A stretch of DNA of 9,020 bases. Origin: CAVSUR01 sp052143655 (GTDB taxonomy: Bacteria > Actinomycetota > Actinomycetes > Streptosporangiales > Streptosporangiaceae). Position 1 is the first letter of the stretch. Each line of letters starts with the position of its first letter. The stretch is taken from contig JBKQSL010000092.1 in assembly GCA_052143655.1 (NCBI GenBank), positions 1 to 9,020 of the forward strand, in the 5' to 3' direction. The translations under genes were made by a program, and so were the position numbers. Shown here piece by piece: positions 1 through 6,305 of this stretch. A model generated the notes under the pieces. It did not search any database. It saw only the letters and a list, made by a program, of their open reading frames with translations, and was not told the origin of the DNA.

Positions 1-284
1 TCACCGTGTGCGGAGATCTGGTCATCGCCCCGGCCCTTCAGCTGATCGGGCAGCGGCTCCGGTCAACGCCAGCCGTGCCCGCTGCGCCCGCCGGGCAGCG
101 TACTGCGGCCCGGCTCCTGCTCAGCCAAGTAGAGCTCTTGTGGCGTCGCCAGATCATTCAGTACATCCTCATCCAGGCCGTCCGGCCCTGACCGCAGCCG
201 CGGCAACCGCGTGGGCGCAGGAGCGACGATCGACGTACAGGCGCGGGCGATTGATGCGTCGCTCAGCCGCCTGGGACTCGGTCG
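1..284. other. Left flank with no supported gene
   Basis: I see no convincing gene here. On the plus strand a frame open from the left edge ends at a TGA at 189-191 and could be the last 60 or so residues of a gene entering from the left. Its third-position GC is about 80 percent, lower than in the neighbouring genes, and I recognise no domain. On the minus strand another frame is open across much of this stretch but has no ATG or GTG start. Positions 125-180 are visibly less GC-rich than the rest. If the plus-strand frame is real, it converges on the flavoprotein gene and the inverted repeats at 221-342 would act as a shared terminator. Confidence 0.4.
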
Positions 285-313
285 CCACGCCGAGCCGCGC
301 GTGATCGGCGTGG
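285..313 (-). terminator. Candidate factor-independent terminator (9-bp stem)
   Basis: CCACGCCGA at 285-293 pairs perfectly with TCGGCGTGG at 305-313 across an 11-nt loop. On the minus strand this hairpin begins 14 nt after the TAG stop of the flavoprotein gene at 328-330. There is no U-tract, which is common for actinobacterial terminators. A further 8-bp inverted repeat (GAGCGACG 221-228, CGTCGCTC 257-264) and a 6-bp one across the stop codon (323-328 with 337-342) lie next to it, so this may be a tandem terminator. Confidence 0.55.
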
Positions 314-327
314 TTACACCGTCTGAG

Positions 328-1491
328 CTACCACCGGCTCAGGCCGGCGAGCATCAGCCGGATGATCCTGTTGCGGTAGGCCTCGGCGAATGTCGTCTGC
401 CCGGCGACCATCCGGACGAACAGCCGCCAGGCGGCTGGTACCTGCGCAACGGCCCGGTAGAACGGTGCCGGGTGGCGGATGAACGCCTCAAGGAATGCCT
501 GCCCGGCCAGCATCTCGGGTTCGAGTTCGGCCTTGACGGCGTCGGTGTAGCCGGCGATCGCGGTGCGGGTCTCGGCGGTGGCGGCTGCCGCCGCCGCCTG
601 GCCGGCGTGCCGGCCCGAGCGGAGCGCGAACGAGATCCCCTCCCGGGTCCACGGCTCCAGCAGCCCGGCCGCGTCCCCGGCGACCAGGACCCGGCCCCTG
701 GCGAGCGGCGAGTCCCGCTCCCGGCAGCGGGTGAGATGGCCGGTGCTGATCCGCGGCTCGATCCCGGCTAGGCCGAGACGCTCGGTGAACTCCGCGAGAT
801 AGGCGCGGGTCGCGTCGGCGTCACCGCGGGCGGCGATCACGCCGACAGACAGCACGTCGCCCTTGGCGAAAACCCAGCCGTAGGAGCCGGGGTCGTGACC
901 GAAGTCGATGAGGATGCGGCCTTCCCACGAGGCCACCTGCTCCGGCGGGGTCGGAATCTCGGCCTCCAGGCCGAGATCGACCTGGCGGAACGTCACGCCG
1001 ACGTAGGCCGATGAGCGGCCCGCGGAGCCGTCGGCGCCGACCACGACCCGGGCGAGGATGTCGCCGTGCTCCCGGGTGGACAGCCGCACCAGGTCACCGT
1101 CCTCGGCGATCTTCAGCACGGTGGTCGCCTCGCTCAGCGTCACGCCGGCCTCCGTCGCGCGGTCCACGAGCGCGGCGTCGAACTCGTCCCGCATCACGAG
1201 CGTCAGCAGCGGCTCGGACCGGGTTCGGGTCTTCTCCCGCTTCCCGTCGAAGCTGAACGAGAAGGAGCGCACCTGCGCCCTCGGATTCAGCGCCAGCCTG
1301 TCGGGGAGCGTCCGCATCGACGCGTTGATCAGGCCGCCACCGCAGGTCTTGTACCGGGGGAGCGTCGCGCGCTCCAGCAGGATGACCCGGCTGCCCGCCA
1401 GGGCAGCCGCACGCGCGGCCGTCGCTCCGGCGGGCCCGGCGCCGATTACCGCCACGTCCCAGATATCGGCCTCAGTCACGAACTCGTTCAC
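328..1491 (-). CDS. Geranylgeranyl-reductase-family FAD-dependent oxidoreductase
   Basis: This 387-residue flavoprotein belongs to the geranylgeranyl reductase / aromatic hydroxylase superfamily. The N-terminal Rossmann dinucleotide motif is GAGPAG (17-22), with acidic E40 ending the second strand to bind the FAD ribose. PRYKTCGGGL (45-54) is the hallmark segment of geranylgeranyl reductases. A DG motif (VGADG, 151-155) and a GD motif (VAGDAAGLLEP, 270-280) complete the FAD site. The family usually saturates prenyl double bonds with reduced flavin; some members hydroxylate aromatic rings. With a UbiA prenyltransferase nearby, reduction of a prenyl tail is the favoured role, by inference. The start is GTG at 1491, with AGGA 7 nt upstream; GTG at codon 5 is an alternative. 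It lies 60 nt downstream of the methyltransferase gene, probably co-transcribed. Length is normal, and no TTA codon was seen. Confidence 0.88.
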   Translation of the reverse strand: MNEFVTEADIWDVAVIGAGPAGATAARAAALAGSRVILLERATLPRYKTCGGGLINASMRTLPDRLALNPRAQVRSFSFSFDGKREKTRTRSEPLLTLVMRDEFDAALVDRATEAGVTLSEATTVLKIAEDGDLVRLSTREHGDILARVVVGADGSAGRSSAYVGVTFRQVDLGLEAEIPTPPEQVASWEGRILIDFGHDPGSYGWVFAKGDVLSVGVIAARGDADATRAYLAEFTERLGLAGIEPRISTGHLTRCRERDSPLARGRVLVAGDAAGLLEPWTREGISFALRSGRHAGQAAAAAATAETRTAIAGYTDAVKAELEPEMLAGQAFLEAFIRHPAPFYRAVAQVPAAWRLFVRMVAGQTTFAEAYRNRIIRLMLAGLSRW

Positions 1492-1551
1492 TTCCCGGTC
1501 CTGGCTAGCCGACGCCGCGCCTCCGCCCGCCGGCGCCGACGGTCACTGACG

Positions 1552-2592
1552 TTATTTCCGCACCAGATATATCGCCTCGCCCGGGATTCGCAGGATCCGG
1601 ATCCGGCGCGGCGGCCTGGTGAAGCCCGCCGTCCGCAGCCAGATCCGCAGCTCTGCCGGGGTATGCACCTGGGCGCCCGAGCTGAGATAGACGAACATCG
1701 CCAGGAAATTCGCCGCCGTCGACGCCCTGCGGGCGGGCTCGGCGAACGCGTCCATCACGGCCAGGGTCCCGCCTGGCGAGAGCGACTCCCTGATCCGCCC
1801 GAGGAGCGTCACGATCTGGCCGGCGGTCAGATGGTGCACGAGGTTGAAGCACAGCACAGCGTCGTAGCCGCTGCCAAGGTCGTCCAGGGTCGCATCGCCG
1901 TCACGGTGCCGGACCCGGTCGGACATTCCGGCCGCGGCGATGATCTCCCGGCCGATCGCCGCGCTGCCGGGCAGGTCGAGCACGGTGGCCGTGAGCTTCG
2001 GATGACGCTGGCAGAGCGCCGCCGAGTACCAGCCGTGCCCGCCGCCGACGTCGAGCAGCGACGTCGCGCTCGGTGGCAGCCGGATCTTCCGTGCGACCTC
2101 GCTGGCGCTGAGACGGGCGAGGTCGAGCTGGCCGTAGATGTACCGCCGCCAGTAGGGGTCGTCGGCCGCCGCGCCGTGGCTTCCGCTGACCTTCCCGGTC
2201 CGGGTCACCTGATCCAGCCCGGACCACCAGTCCCAGTAGTCCGCGGTACCGGCGACGTACCGGGTGACCGACAGGCCCGACCGGGGGTCCAGCCAGCGCC
2301 GGGACGAACGGCTGAGCCGGTACACCCCGCCGGAGCAGCTGACGTGCCCGAAGGACCGCAGGCAGTGCAGCATCAGCTGGGTGGGCACCGGATCGAGGCC
2401 CAGCTCGCCGGCGAGCTCGGCGACCGTGGCCGGCCCCTGGGCGAGCCGCTCGGTCACGCCGGTCCGGACGGCCGCGACCACGATTCCGGACAAGCCCATC
2501 CCGGCCCACGCCTGCGCCGCGGCGGTCGGCACCAGGCCCAGCCGGAGCGCCAGCCACTCGGCCGGGTTGGCGCCGTGCAGGGCGAGCCTCAT
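1552..2592 (-). CDS. SAM-dependent O-methyltransferase (small-molecule, PF00891-like)
   Basis: This 346-residue protein resembles the dimeric O-methyltransferases that act on aromatic natural products. The N-terminal half (about 20-110) looks like the helical/winged-helix dimerisation domain, including a segment of the type TVAELAGELGLDP. The Rossmann domain carries LLDVGGGHG (179-187), the SAM-binding loop, then acidic D206 after the second strand, a GDA segment (232-234) and NLVHH (250-254), where the family keeps its catalytic or structural histidine. Methylation of a hydroxyl on the cluster's aromatic product is the likely job, though C-methylation cannot be excluded. The frame is open upstream to an ATG at 2730, but that start would add 46 atypical residues and overlap the divergent prenyltransferase. 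ATG at 2592 fits the family length. No Shine-Dalgarno is obvious there, so translation may be leaderless. It is first in a two-gene minus-strand unit. Confidence 0.85.
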   Translation of the reverse strand: MRLALHGANPAEWLALRLGLVPTAAAQAWAGMGLSGIVVAAVRTGVTERLAQGPATVAELAGELGLDPVPTQLMLHCLRSFGHVSCSGGVYRLSRSSRRWLDPRSGLSVTRYVAGTADYWDWWSGLDQVTRTGKVSGSHGAAADDPYWRRYIYGQLDLARLSASEVARKIRLPPSATSLLDVGGGHGWYSAALCQRHPKLTATVLDLPGSAAIGREIIAAAGMSDRVRHRDGDATLDDLGSGYDAVLCFNLVHHLTAGQIVTLLGRIRESLSPGGTLAVMDAFAEPARRASTAANFLAMFVYLSSGAQVHTPAELRIWLRTAGFTRPPRRIRILRIPGEAIYLVRK

Positions 2593-2668
2593 TCCAGTAG
2601 TGTGCCAGCACAGCGCCGCCCCGATAGGCCAGGTAAGCGTCGTCTCGACAGGAACGCCAGCATCTCCG
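2593..2668. promoter_or_regulatory. Divergent intergenic region, probable promoters for both arms
   Basis: These 76 bp separate the methyltransferase (minus) from the prenyltransferase (plus), so both transcription units should start in or near them. A short dyad, TGTGC at 2601-2605 and GCACA at 2608-2612, sits just upstream of the methyltransferase start and could be an operator half-pair. No convincing TTGACA/TANNNT pair is visible on either strand. The region depends on the start codons chosen for the two flanking genes. Confidence 0.45.
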
Positions 2669-3529
2669 ATGCCCACGAACAGCGCGCGGCCCGCCGGCTT
2701 GCTGCTGCCCCGCGCGCGGGCGCTGGTCATCGCGAGTCATCCAGGCCCGTGCCTGGCGATCACCGCCATAGTCACCGTGCTCACCGCGCAGGCCGCGCCG
2801 CACGGCACCGGCCCCGTGCTGGTCGCCCCGGCAATCCTGGCCGGCCAGCTCTCGGTCGGCTGGTCCAACGACGCGTGCGACGCAGCGCGGGACAGCGCGG
2901 CCGGGCGCACGGACAAGCCGATCGCCCGCGGTGACATCAGCGTCCGCGCCGTCTGGGTCGCCGCCTTCAGCGCCCTGACGGTCGCCGCGACCCTGTCGCT
3001 GCTGATCGGGCCGTGGCCGCTGCTGATCAACGCCGTCATGGTCGGTGCCGCGTGGGCGTACAACCTCGGCCTCAAGTCGACGTGGGCATCAGGCCTGATG
3101 TACGTCCTGGGATTCGCCCCGATCCCGGCGTTCGCGACAAGCACGCTGCCAGGTCACCCCTGGCCAGCCTGGCCGGTCACGGCAGCTGCCGGGTGCCTGG
3201 GCCTCGGCGCGCACTTCGCGAACGTGCTGCCGGACCTCGCGGCCGACCGGGTCACCGGGGTCGAGGGACTGCCGCAGATCGTGGCCGCCCGATGGGGTGC
3301 CCGGGCGGTCCGGGCGGCCGCGATCGTGCTGCTGCTGGCGGCGTCGGTACTGCTGCTGCTGGCGGCCATCCCGTCCCGCCGGTGGATCTCCGCGACCGGC
3401 CTGGCCGCCGCCGCGATCCTCGCCCTGGCCGGTTTTCGCGGGTCGGGGAAGGTACCTTTTTTCGCGGCTCTCGGTATCGCCGCCGTGGACGTCGCGCTAT
3501 TCCTCGCTGGCGGCGAGGCGCTAACCTGA
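2669..3529 (+). CDS. UbiA-family membrane prenyltransferase
   Basis: This 286-residue integral membrane protein carries both aspartate-rich motifs of the UbiA superfamily: N67-D68-x2-D71-x3-D75 in SVGWSNDACDAARD, and N185-x3-D189-x3-D193 in ANVLPDLAADRVTG. These bind the prenyl diphosphate through magnesium. GRTDKP (79-84) and AWAYN (128-132) are further family positions. About eight hydrophobic helices fill the chain. UbiA enzymes transfer a prenyl chain to an aromatic or other polar acceptor; the polyketide made by the next gene is the obvious candidate, by inference. The frame stays open far upstream (to an ATG at 2264), but that part is antisense to the methyltransferase. ATG at 2669 places SHPGP (23-27) near the N terminus as usual. 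Its ribosome binding site is weak: AGGA at 2650-2653, 15 nt away. An archaeal-like glyceryl acceptor is an alternative. Confidence 0.85.
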   Translation: MPTNSARPAGLLLPRARALVIASHPGPCLAITAIVTVLTAQAAPHGTGPVLVAPAILAGQLSVGWSNDACDAARDSAAGRTDKPIARGDISVRAVWVAAFSALTVAATLSLLIGPWPLLINAVMVGAAWAYNLGLKSTWASGLMYVLGFAPIPAFATSTLPGHPWPAWPVTAAAGCLGLGAHFANVLPDLAADRVTGVEGLPQIVAARWGARAVRAAAIVLLLAASVLLLLAAIPSRRWISATGLAAAAILALAGFRGSGKVPFFAALGIAAVDVALFLAGGEALT

Positions 3530-3590
3530 CCTGAGGAACCGGTCATAGCACCCAGCGACGGAGGTATTCGCGCGTGCCAGGAACCCGGAC
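3530..3590 (+). promoter_or_regulatory. Prenyltransferase-PKS spacer with an SD-led six-codon frame
   Basis: This 61-nt gap is the longest within the plus-strand operon. A strong Shine-Dalgarno, GGAGG at 3560-3564, is too far from the synthase ATG at 3591 but lies 9 nt before a GTG at 3574. That GTG opens a six-codon frame (V/M-P-G-T-R-T) whose TGA at 3592-3594 overlaps the synthase start as ATGA. A second, weaker AGGA at 3579-3582 lies 8 nt before the synthase ATG. The arrangement would permit translational coupling. No promoter consensus is evident. Confidence 0.4.
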
Positions 3591-4688
3591 ATGACGCAGA
3601 TCGCGGCCGTCCGGTCCGCCCTTCCGCCGCACCGCTACGCGCAGGCCGAGATCACCGGCATGGTGGTGGATCTCGGCGGCCTGGACCCGGTTCGGCGCGT
3701 ACTCGTGGATCGCCTGCACGGCAATTCCGGAGTGAAGTTCCGGCATCTCGCATTCCCGATAGCGGAATATCGCGATGTGTACGGACTCGGGCCGTCCAAT
3801 GAGCGATATGTCGGCGCGGCGACCGGACTCGGGGAGCAGGCTCTCCGCGGCGCCCTGGGCGACGCGGGTGTTCTCGCGCGCGAGCTGGATCTGCTGATCG
3901 TCACGTCGGTCACGGGCGTGATCGTCCCGTCGATCGACGCCCTGCTGATCCCGAGGCTGGGGTTGCGGCCGGACATCAAGCGGCTGCCGGTATTCGGCCT
4001 CGGCTGCGTGGCGGGCGCTGCCGCGCTCGCGCGGCTGCACGACTACCTGCTGGCCTGGCCCGGGCACACCGCCGCCCTGGTGTCGGTGGAGGTGTGCTCG
4101 CTGTGCTGGCCCCGGGCCGGGATCTCGACCGCGGATCTGATCGTCAGCGGCCTGTTCGGCGACGGCTCCGCAGCGGTGGTCGCCCGGGGCGGACAGGCAG
4201 CCAGGGAACACGGCCACAGCTCGCGGCCTGGCGGTACCCGGGGAGCGGCCGGCGGTCCGCAGATCATCGCCACGCATAGCGAGGTCTGCCCGGACAGCAA
4301 CGACGCGCTCGGCTGGCGGCTCGGTTCGGATGGTTTCCGGATCGTGCTGACCCCCGGGCTGTCCGACGTCGTCGAACGGGAGCTCGCCGCCGTCGTCACC
4401 TCGTTCCTGGCCAGGCAGGGGCTGACCGTCGACGAAATCGGCACCTGGATGGGGCACCCGGGCGGACCGAAGGTGATCGATGCCGTGCAGCATAGCCTCA
4501 AGCTGCCGGACAGCGCCATGGCCGTGAGCCGCCGCTCGCTCGCCGAGGTCGGGAACCTTTCCTCGGCGTCGGTGCTGCACGTCATGGAGATGACGCAGGC
4601 GCAGTGCCCGCCGCCCGCGGGGTCGTACGGGGTGATGATCGGACTCGGTCCCGGGGTCAGCGTCGAGCTGATTCTCCTGCAATGGTGA
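3591..4688 (+). CDS. Type III polyketide synthase (alkylresorcinol synthase-like)
   Basis: This 365-residue homodimeric ketosynthase belongs to the chalcone synthase family, with the Cys-His-Asn triad intact: C139 in VFGLGCVAGAA, H289 in TWMGHPGG and N322 in EVGNLSSASVL. GDGSAAVV (190-197) and GSDGFRIVL (245-253) are also family-typical. Such enzymes load an acyl-CoA, extend it with malonyl-CoA and cyclise the chain to resorcinols, pyrones or naphthalenes. The sequence around C139 and the order of the next two genes favour the SrsA-type alkylresorcinol synthases, which use long fatty acyl starters. Residues about 200-222 form a Gly/Arg/Ala/His-rich insert that the family usually lacks, before PQIIATHSE. 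ATG at 3591 is certain because the frame is stopped upstream at 3546. A tetrahydroxynaphthalene-synthase activity is less likely but not excluded. Confidence 0.93.
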   Translation: MTQIAAVRSALPPHRYAQAEITGMVVDLGGLDPVRRVLVDRLHGNSGVKFRHLAFPIAEYRDVYGLGPSNERYVGAATGLGEQALRGALGDAGVLARELDLLIVTSVTGVIVPSIDALLIPRLGLRPDIKRLPVFGLGCVAGAAALARLHDYLLAWPGHTAALVSVEVCSLCWPRAGISTADLIVSGLFGDGSAAVVARGGQAAREHGHSSRPGGTRGAAGGPQIIATHSEVCPDSNDALGWRLGSDGFRIVLTPGLSDVVERELAAVVTSFLARQGLTVDEIGTWMGHPGGPKVIDAVQHSLKLPDSAMAVSRRSLAEVGNLSSASVLHVMEMTQAQCPPPAGSYGVMIGLGPGVSVELILLQW

Positions 4689-4717
4689 CCGGCCGGGTGC
4701 CCGTGAACGTGCGCTGA
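4682..4717 (+). other. Possible 11-codon bridging mini-ORF
   Basis: An ATG at 4682 lies inside the last codons of the polyketide synthase. It opens a frame encoding MVTGRVPVNVR, ended by TGA at 4715-4717. The stop shares its A with the ATG of the downstream methyltransferase, which has no visible ribosome binding site. The frame could carry ribosomes across the gap. It is also short enough to occur by chance, and no strong ribosome binding site precedes it. Confidence 0.25.
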
Positions 4718-5229
4718 TGCAGATCTACTACGCGCTGCTCGCCGTGATCATCGTGGAGCGGATCTTCGAGCTTGTGGTGTCCCAGCGGCACGCCAGGGCC
4801 AGCCTGGCCGAGGGCGGCATCGAGTACGGCCGGGGCCACTTTCCCGTGATGGTCGCCTTGCACACCGGCCTGATCCTCGGCTGCATCATCGAGCCGATCG
4901 TGACGCACGCCCCGTTCATTCCGGCGCTCGCCTACCCGATGATCGTCGTCGTGATCGCGGCGAACGCCCTGCGCTGGTGGTGCATCGCGACGCTCGGCCC
5001 CCGGTGGAGCGCGCGGGTGATCGTGATCCCTGGCAAGCCGCTGGTGCACGACGGGCCGTATAAGTGGTTCGCGCACCCGAACTACGTCGCGGTCGTGGCC
5101 GAAGGCGCGACGCTGCCGCTGGTCGGCTCGGCCTGGATCACGGCGCTGACGTTCACGGCTCTGAACGCCTGGCTGCTGACGGTCCGGCTGCGGTGCGAGA
5201 CCCGGGCCCTGGCGACCGCGCCGCCATGA
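4717..5229 (+). CDS. ICMT-family membrane methyltransferase (SrsB-like)
   Basis: This 170-residue membrane protein matches the isoprenylcysteine carboxyl methyltransferase family in its short form. It has about four hydrophobic helices (near 3-22, 43-61, 70-90 and 130-156). The conserved C-terminal SAM region is GPYKWFAHPNYVAVVAE (113-129), followed by RLRCE (157-161). ALRWW (84-88) and RWSARV (96-101) are also typical. In S. griseus the equivalent SrsB O-methylates alkylresorcinols made by the adjacent synthase, and position and type here support the same role. It starts 28 nt after the synthase stop. No Shine-Dalgarno is seen; an 11-codon frame at 4682-4717 ends on the A of its ATG (TGATG), which could supply ribosomes by re-initiation. 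Its stop overlaps the next gene (ATGA), so the two are translationally coupled. Confidence 0.88.
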   Translation: MQIYYALLAVIIVERIFELVVSQRHARASLAEGGIEYGRGHFPVMVALHTGLILGCIIEPIVTHAPFIPALAYPMIVVVIAANALRWWCIATLGPRWSARVIVIPGKPLVHDGPYKWFAHPNYVAVVAEGATLPLVGSAWITALTFTALNAWLLTVRLRCETRALATAPP

Positions 5230-6302
5230 TCGACGTCCTGGTCGTCGGCGGCGGCCCGGCCGGGCTGGCCACGGCGATCGCGTGCGCGCAGCGTGGCCTG
5301 TCGGTCACCGTGACGGAGCCGCGCGCGGGGCCGATCGACAAGGCATGCGGCGAGGGACTGATGCCCGCGACCGTGCGCCGGCTCGCCGGGCTTGGCGTGC
5401 ACCCGAAGGGTCATGTCGTCACCGGGATCCGCTACCTGGACTCCCGGGGCGAGGTCGAGGCGCTGTTCCGGCGCGGGCCGGGACTCGGCGTCCGGCGTAC
5501 GACGCTGCACTCCGCGCTGGCCGATCGCGCCAGCGAACTCGAGATCCCGGTGCTCCCGGTGCGGGTCACGGAGTTCAGCCAGCGGAACTCAGCCGGCCCG
5601 GGCCAGCGCGGCCAGGACGAGTTCACCGCGGGCGAGTCCGGTCCGGGAGTGACCGCCGCCGGGATCCAGGCCCGCCACCTCGTCGCGGCGGACGGTCTGC
5701 ACTCGGCGATCCGCCGGGCCTGCGGTCTTGATCCGCGCCCGGCACGGCACGTCCGGTACGGGCTCCGCCAGCACTACCGGGTCGCTCCGTGGACCAGTCT
5801 GGTCGAGGTCTACTGGGCGAAGGATTCCGAGGCCTATGTCACCCCGGTTGCCGAGGACGTCGTCGGGGTCGCGGTGCTCGGCAACGGCCAGGCGAGCTTC
5901 GAGTCGCGGCTGGCCGCCTTCCCGGCCCTGCGTGAGCGCCTCGCCGGAGCCGAGCCGGCCAGCAGCGTCCGCGGCGCCGGGCCGCTCCGGCAGGATGTCG
6001 CGCGGCGCACCAAGGGACGCGTCCTGCTGGTGGGAGACGCCTCCGGGTACCTGGACGCGCTGACCGGCGAGGGCATCGGCGCGGCACTGAGCGAGGCGAC
6101 TGCCCTGGCGGACTGCCTCGCGGCCGGCCGGGCGGGCGACTATGAGCGGGCCTGGCTGCAGGTGACCCGCACGTCCCGGGCGCTCACCGCCGGGCTGCTC
6201 TGGTCCCGGAACGCCCCGGCGATCGGGCCGCGGATCGTGCCGGCCGCCCGGCGGCTCCCGTGGCTGTTCGCCGCGATCGTCAACCAGGTGGGGGAGGCCT
6301 AG
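5226..6302 (+). CDS. FAD-dependent monooxygenase/oxidoreductase (SrsC-like)
   Basis: This 358-residue flavoprotein has the Rossmann motif GGGPAG (8-13) directly at its N terminus, DKACGEGLMP (38-47), a DG motif (AADG, 154-157) and the GD motif LLVGDASGYLDALTGEGI (267-284). It fits the hydroxylase branch of the same superfamily as the minus-strand flavoprotein. In S. griseus the corresponding SrsC hydroxylates the methylated alkylresorcinol, giving a quinol/quinone; that is the expected role here. The open frame extends upstream to 5064, but ATG at 5226 is right because GGGPAG then sits at residue 8 and the start overlaps the preceding TGA as ATGA. Residues about 119-147 are a Gly/Ser/Gln-rich stretch longer than the family core needs. 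The 3' end contains the ribosome binding site of the transporter gene. A prenyl-reductase role is an alternative. Confidence 0.9.
   Translation: MIDVLVVGGGPAGLATAIACAQRGLSVTVTEPRAGPIDKACGEGLMPATVRRLAGLGVHPKGHVVTGIRYLDSRGEVEALFRRGPGLGVRRTTLHSALADRASELEIPVLPVRVTEFSQRNSAGPGQRGQDEFTAGESGPGVTAAGIQARHLVAADGLHSAIRRACGLDPRPARHVRYGLRQHYRVAPWTSLVEVYWAKDSEAYVTPVAEDVVGVAVLGNGQASFESRLAAFPALRERLAGAEPASSVRGAGPLRQDVARRTKGRVLLVGDASGYLDALTGEGIGAALSEATALADCLAAGRAGDYERAWLQVTRTSRALTAGLLWSRNAPAIGPRIVPAARRLPWLFAAIVNQVGEA
6291..6297 (+). promoter_or_regulatory. Strong ribosome binding site for the transporter GTG start
   Basis: GGGGAGG ends 8 nt before the GTG at 6306 and lies within the last codons of the preceding flavoprotein gene. 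It is the best Shine-Dalgarno in the operon. It supports the 871-residue form of the transporter over an internal ATG at 6348, and supports translation from the operon message. Confidence 0.7.
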
Positions 6303-6305
6303 CCC

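Noticed and set aside
2264..2668. A 135-residue N-terminal extension of the UbiA protein
   Set aside because: It is antisense to the methyltransferase and has no membrane segment. The family N terminus begins shortly before the SHPGP segment, which fits ATG 2669.
2593..2730. A 46-residue N-terminal extension of the methyltransferase (ATG at 2730)
   Set aside because: It would overlap the divergent prenyltransferase and adds residues unlike the family N terminus; the ATG at 2592 gives a normal length.
1066..2934. A 622-codon plus-strand open frame spanning parts of the flavoprotein and methyltransferase genes
   Set aside because: It is antisense to two genes with intact catalytic motifs. Its translation is Arg/Pro/Gly/His-rich with no recognisable domain, as expected for a GC-rich shadow frame.
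3327..3366. Exact 16-bp direct repeat (3327-3342 and 3351-3366) in the prenyltransferase
   Set aside because: It encodes Leu/Ala-rich parts of one transmembrane helix using CTG/GCG codons; simple codon bias explains it.
3543..4682. A 379-codon minus-strand frame opposite the polyketide synthase
   Set aside because: The plus-strand synthase has its full catalytic triad and family motifs. The antisense translation is low-complexity and matches nothing I know.
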